From: Thermofilum sp.
GTDB taxonomy: Archaea; Thermoproteota; Thermoprotei; Thermofilales; Thermofilaceae
Direction: 5' to 3'
DNA: 64,000 nt
Assembly (NCBI GenBank): GCA_038741495.1
Contig: JAVYKX010000001.1
Coordinates: 366,918 to 430,917, forward strand
The notes below the pieces were generated by a model. It was not told the origin of the DNA. It was given only the letters and a program-made list of their open reading frames with translations, and did no database searches. Below, one piece after another: positions 16,775 through 26,001 of the stretch. A program made the translations under genes and the position numbers. The stretch's first letter is position 1. Each line of letters begins with the position of its first letter.

Positions 16775-17821
16775 GTGAGAAAAGGCTGCTTCCACCCGAG
16801 TCTTCTCGAGCTGGAGGAAGCGGTTTCAAAGCCCAGCTTCGTACAGGAGCTCGAGTCCAAACTTTCAAAGTACTGGAGGCTCCTGCACAGCAGCGAAAAG
16901 CTACAGCTGGTTCTACGCGTGCAGGCAGCCCTGCTGAGGGCGATGCGGGACTTCCTGGACTCGGAAGGCTTCGTAGAAGTTCTCCCACCCATCATAGGTC
17001 CCGTCACAGACCCCGGCATTCGGGGGGCGAAGCAAGTAGTAATCGACTACTACGGGAGGCAGTACAAGTTGATGAGCAGCGCGATCCTGTACAAGCAGAT
17101 GCTGGCTAGCTCGCTGGGGAAGATATACTTCGCCAGCCCGAACGTCCGCCTGGAGGATCCTTCGTCCGTCTACACGGGTAGGCACCTGGTCGAGTTCGTG
17201 CAGCTGGATCTAGAGATCGCGGAGGCTTCGTATCGCGAAGCAATGCGCGTAGCTGAGAGCCTGCTGAAGCACGTGGTGGAGGACGTGCTGGACAGGTTCG
17301 GGGCACACCTGGAGAAGCTTGGGAGGCAGCTCACCGTTCCGAGGACCCCGTTCAGGAGGTACACGTACACGGAGGTTGTCGAAATGCTGCGGAGGTACGG
17401 AGTGGAGCAGGATCCCTACGCGGAGATAAGCTGGGAGAACGAGGAGCTATTCTCCTCCCTTCACGACAACCCGTTCTTCGTGACAGAGTACCCTATCACC
17501 GCGAGAGGCTTCTACGACAGGGAGGATCCCTCGAGACCCGGAGTGCTCCTCGACTTCGACCTCCTGTATCCTGAGGGCTTTGGAGAGGCTGCGAGCGGCG
17601 CGGAGAGGGAGTACGAGTACGAGAAGGTTTTGAGGAGACTTATCCGCAGCGGCGAGGACCCCTCCAAGTATGGTTGGTACCTGGAGATGCTCAAAGACGG
17701 TATCAAGCCCTCTGCGGGGTTCGGCATAGGGGTTGAGAGGCTCACCAGGTACGTGTGCGGGCTGCCGCACATCTACGAGGCGCGCCCCTACCCGAAGCTT
17801 GCCGGCATAACTTCTCCTTAG
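16775..17821 (+). CDS. AsnRS-like archaeal asparagine synthetase (AS-AR type)
   Basis: 348 residues forming only a class II aminoacyl-tRNA synthetase catalytic core, without an N-terminal anticodon-binding OB domain. Class II motifs are recognisable: motif 1 region FVEVLPPIIGP, motif 2 region NVRLEDPSS followed by VEFVQLDLEI, and motif 3 SAGFGIGVERLTRY. This is the architecture of the archaeal AsnRS-related protein shown in Pyrococcus abyssi to make asparagine from aspartate. The adenylating core would activate aspartate and use ammonia. A true AsnRS or AspRS would need about 90 further N-terminal residues. Confidence 0.85.
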   Translation: MRKGCFHPSLLELEEAVSKPSFVQELESKLSKYWRLLHSSEKLQLVLRVQAALLRAMRDFLDSEGFVEVLPPIIGPVTDPGIRGAKQVVIDYYGRQYKLMSSAILYKQMLASSLGKIYFASPNVRLEDPSSVYTGRHLVEFVQLDLEIAEASYREAMRVAESLLKHVVEDVLDRFGAHLEKLGRQLTVPRTPFRRYTYTEVVEMLRRYGVEQDPYAEISWENEELFSSLHDNPFFVTEYPITARGFYDREDPSRPGVLLDFDLLYPEGFGEAASGAEREYEYEKVLRRLIRSGEDPSKYGWYLEMLKDGIKPSAGFGIGVERLTRYVCGLPHIYEARPYPKLAGITSP

Positions 17822-17851
17822 TCTGCAAGAGAAGGGGGAAAGATAACCTGC

Positions 17852-19144
17852 CTAGCTTTCTCTTTTTAGGAACGGGTCGATGTTGGTTCTCTTCAGGATA
17901 GCCAGCGCGCAGGTCGCGAAAGCGGCAGCAACGAAACCCCAGAGCAGTAGGCCTGCCGTGTAGCCCCCGTCGGGCACTTCGGGGAGGCTCATGAGGAAGC
18001 CTGTGACGGCGTACGCTATAGACTCGAAGATGTTTATGGGGATGCCCTCCAGGCCGGTGAAGAGACCGGCTCTGCTCTCACCTCTCTGCGTCTCGTACCA
18101 GTGGGCCAGGTCTGCCACTACAGCATAGGGGAAGAGGACGTAGGCTGAGACTGCTATCGCTCCTACAGCGACTATCAGGTACCCTAAAGCTATCCTGAGA
18201 GCTCCGCTCACAAAGTGCGGAAGCGGTACGAGCATGAACACGAGGATCAGCAGGAGGATCGCTCGCGAGAGAGCGTACCCCTTCCCCCTCTGCTTCGCCA
18301 CCCTGCCCCAGAGCGGGAACGCGCCCGCGACGAACAGCACTAGGACTAGACCGAAGGAAGCCGCGGCGAGCGAGTGCTCTACGCCTATAACTTTCTCGAT
18401 GTAGGCGATCACCGTAACCACGAGCATGTGCTGGGCAGCCGACATGAAGCCTCTGACCCCCAACCACTTCACGTACTCCCTGTACTTCACCACCTCCTTG
18501 AAGTCCTTGAGCACGTTGAGCCTAACCTCGGTTCTCCTCTCGACGGGGATTAAAATTACGGGAGGTGTGAAGAGAGCGATGAGAACCAAGCTGTATGCTC
18601 CGATCAGCGGCATGAAGAAGCCCATCGCGACAAGCATCTTCGCGAGGAAGCCGGTCACTGTGCTGACAACGTTCCCGAATATGTTCGCGAGATTCTGGAC
18701 CATCGAGATATCTACTCTCTCCGCCGGCTCGCTGATCTCGGCCAGCCAGGCCTGGTACGGCGTTAGAAGCCAAGCGTAGAAGAAGTGGAAGAGCGCGCTC
18801 GTTGCTACTCCCCACAGCAGTATTAGCGTGTACTCCCCTGCCGGGAGAAAGTATATCGGCGTGAAGTGCAGGAAGCCTGAGAGAGCTAGCGCTGGAGCAC
18901 CTGTGGCGATGAAAGGTTTCCTCTTCCCCCACCTCGTCCAAATGCTGTCGCTCAGATACCCTACCACTATGCTGGCCAGTATGATCGTCATCTTGCCTGC
19001 TACGCCGATGAGCCCCGCGTCGACTGGCCTAAGCTGGAAAACCTGCCAGTAGATGTAGAAGCTCGCGAAATCGTATAGCCCCATGAAGATCGTCGAGCCG
19101 AAGCGGGCGAAACCGTACCCCCAGCGCTGCAGCCTCGTTAACAC
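17852..19144 (-). CDS. GPH-family (MFS_2) sugar:cation symporter-like transporter
   Basis: 430 residues, about 12 membrane segments, GTG start. The loop GYLSDSIWTRWGKRKPF is the diagnostic loop 2-3 motif of glycoside-pentoside-hexuronide:cation symporters, with Asp, Arg-Trp-Gly-x-Arg-x-Pro in order. Members import glycosides or sugars with sodium or protons. The gene is monocistronic and divergent from the sugar nucleotidyltransferase gene. AT-rich sequence (AATTAATTTTT on the opposite strand, near 19170) about 27 bases upstream provides a probable TATA element. Specific substrate unknown. Confidence 0.82.
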   Translation of the reverse strand: MLTRLQRWGYGFARFGSTIFMGLYDFASFYIYWQVFQLRPVDAGLIGVAGKMTIILASIVVGYLSDSIWTRWGKRKPFIATGAPALALSGFLHFTPIYFLPAGEYTLILLWGVATSALFHFFYAWLLTPYQAWLAEISEPAERVDISMVQNLANIFGNVVSTVTGFLAKMLVAMGFFMPLIGAYSLVLIALFTPPVILIPVERRTEVRLNVLKDFKEVVKYREYVKWLGVRGFMSAAQHMLVVTVIAYIEKVIGVEHSLAAASFGLVLVLFVAGAFPLWGRVAKQRGKGYALSRAILLLILVFMLVPLPHFVSGALRIALGYLIVAVGAIAVSAYVLFPYAVVADLAHWYETQRGESRAGLFTGLEGIPINIFESIAYAVTGFLMSLPEVPDGGYTAGLLLWGFVAAAFATCALAILKRTNIDPFLKRES

Positions 19145-19255
19145 GTTTATAGGTGTGCGCCGAAAACAAAATTAATTTTTTTATTTCAGCATGCAGACCT
19201 GATGGGAAGCCCCACGGTGCTTCGCGGCTTCCACGGGAAAAAAGAAAAACGTAAC

Positions 19256-19263
19256 CTTTTAGG
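19256..19263 (+). promoter_or_regulatory. TATA box for the sugar nucleotidyltransferase gene
   Basis: CTTTTAGG is centred about 25 bases before the GTG at 19284, downstream of an A-rich tract. Confidence 0.45.
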
Positions 19264-19283
19264 GAGTATAATCTGGTGGTTAG

Positions 19284-20114
19284 GTGAGAGCGGGGAAAGC
19301 CGTCCTTTTAGCAGCGGGGCTAGGTACGCGCCTAGTGCCCTTCTCTAAGGAGATCCCGAAGGAGATGCTTCCGATCCCCCTTCGCGAAGGCGATCACACG
19401 TACCCTAAACCCATCATCCAGGTAGTTTACGAGCAGTTGTACGACGCGGGGGTGAGGAACTTCTGCCTTGTCGTAGGGCGCGGGAAGAGGGCTATCGAGG
19501 ACCACTTCACGCCGGACTGGGGTTTCGTGGAGTACCTTGAGAGAAACGGTAAGCACGTGCAAGCTCAAGCGCTGAAGAAGTTTTACGAGAAGATTGAGAG
19601 CTCGTTCATCGCGTGGGTCAACCAGCCTATCCCTAAGGGAACTGCCCACGCAGTCCTCATGGCGAAGGGCTTCGTCGGCGACGACTACTTCGTAGCCGCA
19701 GCTGCGGACAACGTCTTCGTGGGTGAAAACGTGTTCGCAGCAGCTCTCGAGGTTCACGAGCGCTTCTCGAAACCTGTAGTAACCGCGAAGAGAGTCGACG
19801 ACCCTAAGCGCTACGGGATTGTGGTGGGCGAGCCCCTCGGTGGCCCCCTCTACCGAGTCAGGGAGATCATTGAGAAGCCGGAGAGGCCCCCCTCCAACCT
19901 GGCTAACGCGTCCCTCTACATCCTCCCGCCAGAGATCTTCCGCGCCATTGAAAGGACAACTACAAGCAAGCGGGGAGAGATCGAGCTGCCCGACGCGATA
20001 AAGCTGCTCATAGATGAGGGCTTCGAGTTTATCGCCTACGAGGCTCAGGCGGAGTGGATAGATGTGGGCAGCTGGGAGTCCTACACTAGGGCAGTGATGC
20101 TGATGCTGAAGTAG
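19284..20114 (+). CDS. galU: UTP-glucose-1-phosphate uridylyltransferase-like nucleotidyltransferase
   Basis: 276 residues. The N-terminus has the nucleotidyltransferase signature LAAGLGTRLVPFSK followed by IPKEMLPI, which is the GalU variant with Lys-Glu-Met. The central AAADNVF provides the metal-binding Asp, and EIIEKPERPP precedes a beta-rich end. GalU enzymes make UDP-glucose for glycan synthesis. A membrane glycosyltransferase lies about 2 kb downstream, and its donor could come from this pathway. Related NTP:sugar-phosphate transferases cannot be excluded from sequence alone. Confidence 0.85.
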   Translation: MRAGKAVLLAAGLGTRLVPFSKEIPKEMLPIPLREGDHTYPKPIIQVVYEQLYDAGVRNFCLVVGRGKRAIEDHFTPDWGFVEYLERNGKHVQAQALKKFYEKIESSFIAWVNQPIPKGTAHAVLMAKGFVGDDYFVAAAADNVFVGENVFAAALEVHERFSKPVVTAKRVDDPKRYGIVVGEPLGGPLYRVREIIEKPERPPSNLANASLYILPPEIFRAIERTTTSKRGEIELPDAIKLLIDEGFEFIAYEAQAEWIDVGSWESYTRAVMLMLK

Positions 20115-20181
20115 AGCTCCCGTGCGGCGCGCTCCGCGCGGAGAGCTGAAAATATCTAGAAGCTGAAGGTTCTGCGGAGAT

Positions 20182-21507
20182 GTGTCCACTAGGTCTTCCA
20201 GGGCTGGGGAAATCCTCCTAGTGCTCGAGGCCGCTTTCGGCGGCTTCTACGTTTCGATAGCTCGCGCACTCTTCGTGCCGATGCTGACCTACAGTGGCTA
20301 CCCGCTCGAGCTTCTCTCGATGGTGATCCTGCCGACGGGATTTGCCGGAGCTGTTCTGTCGCTCTACATATACCGCCACAGCGGTTTCGTGTCCTCGAAG
20401 TTCAAGCCTCTCCTGTTCACCTCCCACATCGGTGAGCGCCTGCTCTGGGTCCTGCCGCCTTTCCTCTTAGCCTCACCGGCCGCAGAGTCCATCGTGTACA
20501 TGCTCGGCAACCTAGCAGCCCTTACCACGGGCCTCCTGCTGAGTGCGCTGATCTTCCTGTACTTCCCCGAGAGGGATGTGGTCAGGGTGGCTGTGAGCCG
20601 CTCAGCTTCAGGAGCTGCGGCTTCGCTTCTGGGCTCGCTGTACATGACTTACCTTCCGACCGTGATGCCGGCTCCCGACGTCTACTACGTGCTTTACCTT
20701 TCAGCGTTTGCAGCCGGTGTCATAAGCTCCATCTCTCTGGCACTGGTTCCCAATATCCCCTCAAGCATCCCGGAGCCTGGAGGTGCTCTCCCGGAGGAGG
20801 TTGCCGTGAAGAGCGGTAACGCTTTCCTCGTGCTTATGCTGATGACCGCTGGAGGAAACTTAGTCGGCATTGCGTGGAGCCCCCTGCTAAAGGCCCTAAA
20901 CGCCCCCCTCTACATCCCGTTGGCCTTATCCTTGGCGGGGAACCTCGGAGCTCTCCTAGGCTCTTATGCCTGGAGAGGGTACAGATCCTACCTGGCTGCG
21001 ATGCTGGTAAATTCTCTCTTCACAGCACTCGTACCCTTCTTCAGCCAGCCTGAAGCACACCCGCTCCTATCCTTCGCGATGTCCGCTACATTCATGGGCG
21101 CGAACCTCCTCGGAATGCAGCTCTTCGCGCAGCTCAGCGGTAGAATGGGCAGGGTTAAAGCCTCGGTTTTCCAGACTTCCTCCAACTACGTGGGTTTACT
21201 GCTCGCAGCTTCTCTCTCCACTCTGCTCCCGATGAGCCCTCAGGCAGCCTTGCTGGCTGCAGCCCTTATCAAGCTTTTAGGAGTGGTCGTGGCGGCTATC
21301 GCGATACCGGAGACCGCTATCGTGAAGGGTAGGAGGGTCTACGAGTACAGCAGGCTGGTGTACTCGACCAGCCTCTACGGTTTCACCTTCACGGTTCAGG
21401 CTTCTAGAGAGTTCCTGAAGACCATGCTGGAGATGCTGGCGACAGTGGCTCTAATCGTCCTAATATACGTGGTTCATCGGCTCAGCACTTTCCTGGCCGG
21501 AGCTTAG
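20182..21507 (+). CDS. MFS-like polytopic membrane protein
   Basis: 441 residues with about 12 hydrophobic segments and a long loop near residues 195-210 rich in Pro and Glu, as between the two MFS halves. The canonical loop 2-3 Gly-Arg signature is weak. N- and C-terminal halves look similar in size, and a final hydrophobic segment follows a soluble stretch at about 375-410. It could be an MFS relative or a lipid/polysaccharide flippase. GTG start 67 bases after the nucleotidyltransferase gene. Substrate unknown. Confidence 0.6.
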   Translation: MSTRSSRAGEILLVLEAAFGGFYVSIARALFVPMLTYSGYPLELLSMVILPTGFAGAVLSLYIYRHSGFVSSKFKPLLFTSHIGERLLWVLPPFLLASPAAESIVYMLGNLAALTTGLLLSALIFLYFPERDVVRVAVSRSASGAAASLLGSLYMTYLPTVMPAPDVYYVLYLSAFAAGVISSISLALVPNIPSSIPEPGGALPEEVAVKSGNAFLVLMLMTAGGNLVGIAWSPLLKALNAPLYIPLALSLAGNLGALLGSYAWRGYRSYLAAMLVNSLFTALVPFFSQPEAHPLLSFAMSATFMGANLLGMQLFAQLSGRMGRVKASVFQTSSNYVGLLLAASLSTLLPMSPQAALLAAALIKLLGVVVAAIAIPETAIVKGRRVYEYSRLVYSTSLYGFTFTVQASREFLKTMLEMLATVALIVLIYVVHRLSTFLAGA

Positions 21508-21554
21508 ACAGCACTTTAAGAGCGAGCAAAATAAAGCGCTGTTACCGTCAGGGG

Positions 21555-22172
21555 TTGGTGCGCATGTACCCAGACCTGGTGAGTCTGCTCTTAGGTCTCC
21601 TGTCCGAGATCGCTGCCCTCCTCCCGAAGGTTCTGCTGGGCGTCGGAGCCTTCTTCCTGGCGTTCTTCGTGGTAAGGCTGCTGCACAGAGCGGTTAAGGT
21701 TCTCGTCGCGGCCGGGGGTATCGAGGATAAGCTCCGCGAAATAATACCTGGCGGGATGAAGATCCCACTGGCCTCGCTTATCTCCTTTATCCTCGGTGCG
21801 ATGATCCTCGTCTCGGTAGCTTCTCTAGTCATCAGGCTTTTCATCCCCGAGTACACAGCTGCCTACAGGTCATTCGTCGACCTGCTCGCTAGGCTGGGCA
21901 GCGTCGCCGCCCTCACGCTCATCTCGGTAGTGGTGGTGGATACCTTCGCGAAGTCGATGGGTCTTGAGAGGAAGACCGAGAGGTTCTTCACGATGCTGCT
22001 CTCTCTGCTTATCGTCATGCTGGCTATCGACCTCGCAGCTCTAAGCCCCGAGGTGAAGCAGGCTCTGACCTTCGGCCTTGCGATCGGCGTCGGCTTGCTG
22101 ATAGGTGCCTTCGCGCTCTGGGCTTTCTTCGGCGACTACATAGAGAAAGTTCTCGCGAGGCATACCGGGTGA
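21555..22172 (+). CDS. Small membrane protein resembling MscS/CmpX-type TM-helix repeat proteins
   Basis: Up to 205 residues with four to five hydrophobic segments. Starts TTG 21555, GTG 21558 and ATG 21564 are all in frame; AGGGG just upstream fits the latter two. The pattern of paired helices separated by short basic loops (VRLLHRAVKVLVAAGGIEDKL, then DTFAKSMGLERKTERF) resembles the repeated helices of the CmpX/MscS-related family without the MscS beta domain. It precedes a glycosyltransferase gene by four bases, so it may help the membrane enzyme. Channel function is not demonstrated. Confidence 0.55.
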   Translation: MVRMYPDLVSLLLGLLSEIAALLPKVLLGVGAFFLAFFVVRLLHRAVKVLVAAGGIEDKLREIIPGGMKIPLASLISFILGAMILVSVASLVIRLFIPEYTAAYRSFVDLLARLGSVAALTLISVVVVDTFAKSMGLERKTERFFTMLLSLLIVMLAIDLAALSPEVKQALTFGLAIGVGLLIGAFALWAFFGDYIEKVLARHTG

Positions 22173-22176
22173 AGCT

Positions 22177-23553
22177 ATGCTGAGTGAGCTGCTCATCTTG
22201 CTGTTCTTCGCACCCATACTGCTCACCACCGCCTACTACCTAGTCATCTTCGCGGCTGCTGCGAGGAGGAAGGCCGCACCGGGAGACAGCGGGAGCGCAG
22301 GTGGCAGCTGCACCTTGGAGCTGCTGATCCCCGTAAAGAGCGAGCCGGTGAACATAGTCTCCAGGACCGTGCACCACGCGCTTTCAGCGCTAGGGAGAAG
22401 CTGCGCGCGAAGCATCACCGTGCTTTCGGACGACGATCCTCCGGCAGCGGAGGAGTTGAAGAAGGCGGCTAGCGACCCCCGGGTCAGGGTTCTCCGCAGG
22501 GATGAGCCGCGGGGAGGTCGCACCGGAGCGCTCGACGAGTATTTCCTCCACCATGCGAAGTCGGAGTACGTGCTCGTGCTCGACGCGGACGCGATCATCG
22601 GCGAGAAAGCTCTCGAAGAGGTTTGCCGCCGTGCTGACGGCTGCACAACGCTAATTCTACCCTGGAGGGCTTACTACGAGGAGAGAACGAGGGTTGCGGA
22701 GACGATGAAGTTCATCACGGATATGGGCACGATAGTCCTCTACCTGATGAGGAGCAGGGCAGGCTTCTTCGCTTTTCCCCTAGGCTCGGGCACGGCTTTC
22801 CCCACCAAGGTGATTCGCGAGGTAGGCGGATGGGGTCCCGGTATCGTGCAGGATGATATTCACATCGGTGTTAAGCTAGCACTGGCCGGCTACACCACTA
22901 AGGTTATCGAAAGCGCCTCGCTAGGCATCCTCGTACCTTCCAAGTTTCAGTCGCTGAAGAAGCAGCAGCGCAGGTGGGCCTACGGTACCAGCGAAGTCCT
23001 ATCCAGGAGCCTCCTCCCGCTGCTCAGAGCAAAAAGAATGCCTTTCTGGAAGCGTATAGAGATGATCATGTACATGTCGCAGCCGCTGCAGACCGTCCCG
23101 CTCTTCTCAGCTTTCATCCTGGCACCTGTAGTGGCTGCTCTAGAGCCGGGTGTTCCCCTCAGGTTCGTGCTCCCCGAAGTCCTCGGCTTATCTCTCGCTA
23201 CAGCTTTCCTAGTAGCCATCTACGTTTACCTCTTCAGGAAGCTCTCAGGAGTATCTGCCAAGGCTGGTGAGGTGCTCGCCAACATCGGCAGGTTCGCAGC
23301 CATACTGACTGTCCTCTCGCCTATCCTCTCGGTTAGCGCTCTGAGGGGGCTGGCCAGGGCGGGAATGCCTTTCGAAGTGACCCCGAAAGGCGAGAAGGAG
23401 AAAGCTCTTCGTGGGGATAGCCTGCCTATGGTGGAAGCTCTCTACGCGTCGGCGAGCGCATCCTTATCTCTAGCTCTAGGCAACGCGGCAGCGACCCTAG
23501 TCTCACTTGCACTTCTGGCAGCAGCCCTCTACGCTCTGGCTAGACTAAGGTAG
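22177..23553 (+). CDS. Membrane GT2-family glycosyltransferase
   Basis: 458 residues: an N-terminal membrane segment, a GT-A catalytic domain at about 45-300 and several C-terminal membrane segments. Key motifs are LVLDADAI (the DxD metal site), VQDDIHIG (catalytic acidic pair) and KQQRRWAYG (the QxxRW acceptor-site motif). This is the processive cellulose synthase/hyaluronan synthase-like layout, so the product is probably a polysaccharide or a glycosylated lipid carrier. Start ATG, four bases after the preceding gene. It ends overlapping the convergent sppA gene by nine bases. Confidence 0.85.
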   Translation: MLSELLILLFFAPILLTTAYYLVIFAAAARRKAAPGDSGSAGGSCTLELLIPVKSEPVNIVSRTVHHALSALGRSCARSITVLSDDDPPAAEELKKAASDPRVRVLRRDEPRGGRTGALDEYFLHHAKSEYVLVLDADAIIGEKALEEVCRRADGCTTLILPWRAYYEERTRVAETMKFITDMGTIVLYLMRSRAGFFAFPLGSGTAFPTKVIREVGGWGPGIVQDDIHIGVKLALAGYTTKVIESASLGILVPSKFQSLKKQQRRWAYGTSEVLSRSLLPLLRAKRMPFWKRIEMIMYMSQPLQTVPLFSAFILAPVVAALEPGVPLRFVLPEVLGLSLATAFLVAIYVYLFRKLSGVSAKAGEVLANIGRFAAILTVLSPILSVSALRGLARAGMPFEVTPKGEKEKALRGDSLPMVEALYASASASLSLALGNAAATLVSLALLAAALYALARLR

Positions 23554-24465
23554 CACGACCGCCTCAGGTGGAGGCCACATCGCGAGGATGAGGAGGCGCG
23601 GCACCGTGATGCTTCTAGCGCTGCTCGCTCCTCGCAGAAGTAGATCAAGGAGCGTCAGGGGACGGGGCTTTAGCTCAACCACCGGCGCGTCTGGCGGCAA
23701 GCCGGCGAGCTCGCGCGCCCTTCTGAGGGCTTCCTCGTAGTCTGCTACACCGTCTACCAGCCCCACGGCCACCGCTTCCTTTGGGGCGAAAGGCCGCCCT
23801 GTGAACACCTCGGGGTCCACGCTACCCCTGTACGCGACTACCTTTTCCTTGAACAGCTGGAAGTACTCGTCTACTATGCCCTCCATGACTTTCACTTCCT
23901 CCTCGCTCATCTCGCGGTAGAGCGAGCCGATGTCTTTCATAGAGCCCGACTTGATCGTGTACACCGTCACCCCGAGCTTGCCGAGCAGCTGCTCAGCCAC
24001 GAGAACGGTTGTGTAAACTCCCACAGAGCCCACCAGGCTCGCGGGGCTAGCGTATATCCTCTTCGCGGGGAGCGCTGCGAGGTACGCGCCGCTGGTCATG
24101 AGGTTTCTCGCGTACGCTACGACGGTTTTCCTCTCTGAGAGCTCGCGAACCGCCTCGAAAAGGTCGTAGGAAGCGGCTACTGTCCCACCCGGGCTGTCGA
24201 AAACCAGGATGACGGCCCCGGCCATCGGGTCGTCCCGAGCCTGCCTGATGAGCCTTATGTACTCTTCTACACCTACCGTCGCTCCCAGGAGAGCTGTGGA
24301 GGAGTAGTCGAGCGCTCCAGTAACCCTTATCTCGGCAACGTAAAGCGCTGAAACCGGTCTAGGCGTGCGGGCGATGAAGAGAGCGATACCCACCGCGACG
24401 CTGAGTAGGATGAGGATTAGGGGTAGCTTTCTCCAGAGCTTCTGACCCAGGCTGGGTACCTGCAT
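23545..24465 (-). CDS. sppA: Signal peptide peptidase SppA
   Basis: 306 residues. An N-terminal hydrophobic anchor (about 15-30) is followed by a ClpP-fold protease domain. The strand VILVFDSPGGTV sets the oxyanion region, the nucleophilic Ser lies in LMTSGAYLAALPA, and the general-base Lys is in TIKSGSMKDIGS. That Ser/Lys dyad across subunits is the archaeal and Gram-positive type SppA. It degrades signal-peptide remnants in the membrane. A TATA-like AAGTAATAAAG about 26 bases upstream overlaps the promoter region of the divergent oxidoreductase gene. Confidence 0.9.
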   Translation of the reverse strand: MQVPSLGQKLWRKLPLILILLSVAVGIALFIARTPRPVSALYVAEIRVTGALDYSSTALLGATVGVEEYIRLIRQARDDPMAGAVILVFDSPGGTVAASYDLFEAVRELSERKTVVAYARNLMTSGAYLAALPAKRIYASPASLVGSVGVYTTVLVAEQLLGKLGVTVYTIKSGSMKDIGSLYREMSEEEVKVMEGIVDEYFQLFKEKVVAYRGSVDPEVFTGRPFAPKEAVAVGLVDGVADYEEALRRARELAGLPPDAPVVELKPRPLTLLDLLLRGASSARSITVPRLLILAMWPPPEAVVLP

Positions 24466-24527
24466 AGTAAGAAAGTTCTCGGCGGCGGCTTTATTACTTT
24501 CCTCTCCGGCTGGGCTTTCGGCCCCGA

Positions 24528-25940
24528 ATGGTTAAGCATTACGACGTGATAGCTTTCGGCACCGGCTCGGCGATGAACATAGTTTCAGCTCTGCTCGAGG
24601 AGGGGTCGAGGAAGAAGGTAGCGGTTATCGAGAACAGCATGGTGGGCGGTATCTGCCTCACCAGAGGCTGCATACCTTCGAAGATGCTCCTCGAGGTGGC
24701 GAGGAACATCAGGAGGATAAGGGAGGCTGGAAAGTTCGGCATCAAGGTTACGCTCGAGCCCGTAGACTTCACCTGGACTATGGAGAGAGTGTGGCGCCGG
24801 ATCTCGGAGGAGAGCAGGATGATCGAGCGGTCGCTCGAGCGGCACCCTCTCATCGACCTCTACAAGGTCACAGGGGCTTTCATCGGCGACTACACGGTGG
24901 ACGTGGGCGGGAAGGAGATAGAGGGGGATACTGTGCTGCTCTGCCTGGGGTCGAGGCCCGCCATCCCAAAAGTGCCGGGAATAGAGGAGGTCAAGTACTA
25001 CACGTCGGATACCTTCTTCCGCGAATTGAGGAAGCTGCCTCGGCGGACTGTCGTCGTGGGCGGGGGCTTCGTCGGCCTGGAGCTCGGCTTCTTCCTCGCT
25101 ATGATGGGGAGCCAGGTGACGGTCCTCCAGAGGAGGGACAGGATTCTGCCTGAGGAGGAGCCTGAAATCTCGGAGTTCTTGAGGCAGGACCTCTCACGCT
25201 ACATGGATATACGGGTAAACCACGAGGTAGTCGAGTTCAGGAAGAGCGGCGAGCGCCAAGTCGTTGTCGCCGAGAACAAGCTGACCGGTGAGAACGTCGA
25301 GTTCGATGCAGACCTGATCCTCATAGCTAGCGGTAGAGCGTCCAACAGCGACATCACGCGAGTCGAGAAAACAGGGGTGAGGGTCGACCCGAAAGGCTGG
25401 ATCATGGTAGACGAGTATTTGAGAACGACGAAGGAGGGGATATGGGCTTTCGGCGACGCGACAGGCAAGCTGATGTTCAAGCACAAAGCTAACTACGAGA
25501 GCATCATCGTCTACAGGAACGCTTTCCTCGGCGAGCAGGTCAAGGCCGACTACCACGCGGTTCCTCATGCAGTGTTCACCGAACCTGAAGTCGCGAGCGT
25601 AGGGATGAAGGAGGAGGAAGCGGTGAAGAAGCACGATATCCTCGTAGGCATAGCCGCCTACGGAGAGACGGCTAAGGGGGAGGCGATGATGGCGGAAGAC
25701 TACTTCGTGAAAGTGATTCTAGAGCGGGAGAGCCTGAGAATACTGGGCGCCCACATCATAGGACCCGAGGCGTCAATCCTTATCCAGGAAATCGTAAACT
25801 TAATGTACTCTCACGGCACTGCCGAGCCGATCTACCGCGGAATGCACATCCATCCAGCTCTCTCGGAAGTTGTCGAGAGAGCGTTCTACCACCTGCACGA
25901 ACCGGAGGATTGGAAAAGGCACATTCATCATGCGCACTAA
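24528..25940 (+). CDS. Pyridine nucleotide-disulfide oxidoreductase (dihydrolipoamide dehydrogenase-like)
   Basis: 470 residues. The N-terminal FAD motif is modified (FGTGSAMNIVSALLE) but the redox disulfide CLTRGCIPSK is intact. A second Rossmann motif VVGGGFVGLELG binds NAD(P)H, and WAFGDATG is the distal FAD motif. The C-terminus has HIHPALSEVVERAF, with the His-Glu active-site pair of lipoamide dehydrogenase and mercuric reductase. No lipoyl-enzyme complex genes are nearby, so the substrate may be another disulfide or a CoA disulfide. It is divergent from sppA. Confidence 0.85.
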   Translation: MVKHYDVIAFGTGSAMNIVSALLEEGSRKKVAVIENSMVGGICLTRGCIPSKMLLEVARNIRRIREAGKFGIKVTLEPVDFTWTMERVWRRISEESRMIERSLERHPLIDLYKVTGAFIGDYTVDVGGKEIEGDTVLLCLGSRPAIPKVPGIEEVKYYTSDTFFRELRKLPRRTVVVGGGFVGLELGFFLAMMGSQVTVLQRRDRILPEEEPEISEFLRQDLSRYMDIRVNHEVVEFRKSGERQVVVAENKLTGENVEFDADLILIASGRASNSDITRVEKTGVRVDPKGWIMVDEYLRTTKEGIWAFGDATGKLMFKHKANYESIIVYRNAFLGEQVKADYHAVPHAVFTEPEVASVGMKEEEAVKKHDILVGIAAYGETAKGEAMMAEDYFVKVILERESLRILGAHIIGPEASILIQEIVNLMYSHGTAEPIYRGMHIHPALSEVVERAFYHLHEPEDWKRHIHHAH

Positions 25941-26001
25941 CTTTTCTTTGGAAATATTTTAGAAAGCTGTTAAGGTAAAAAAGTGGTATTTGATATCTTT
26001 C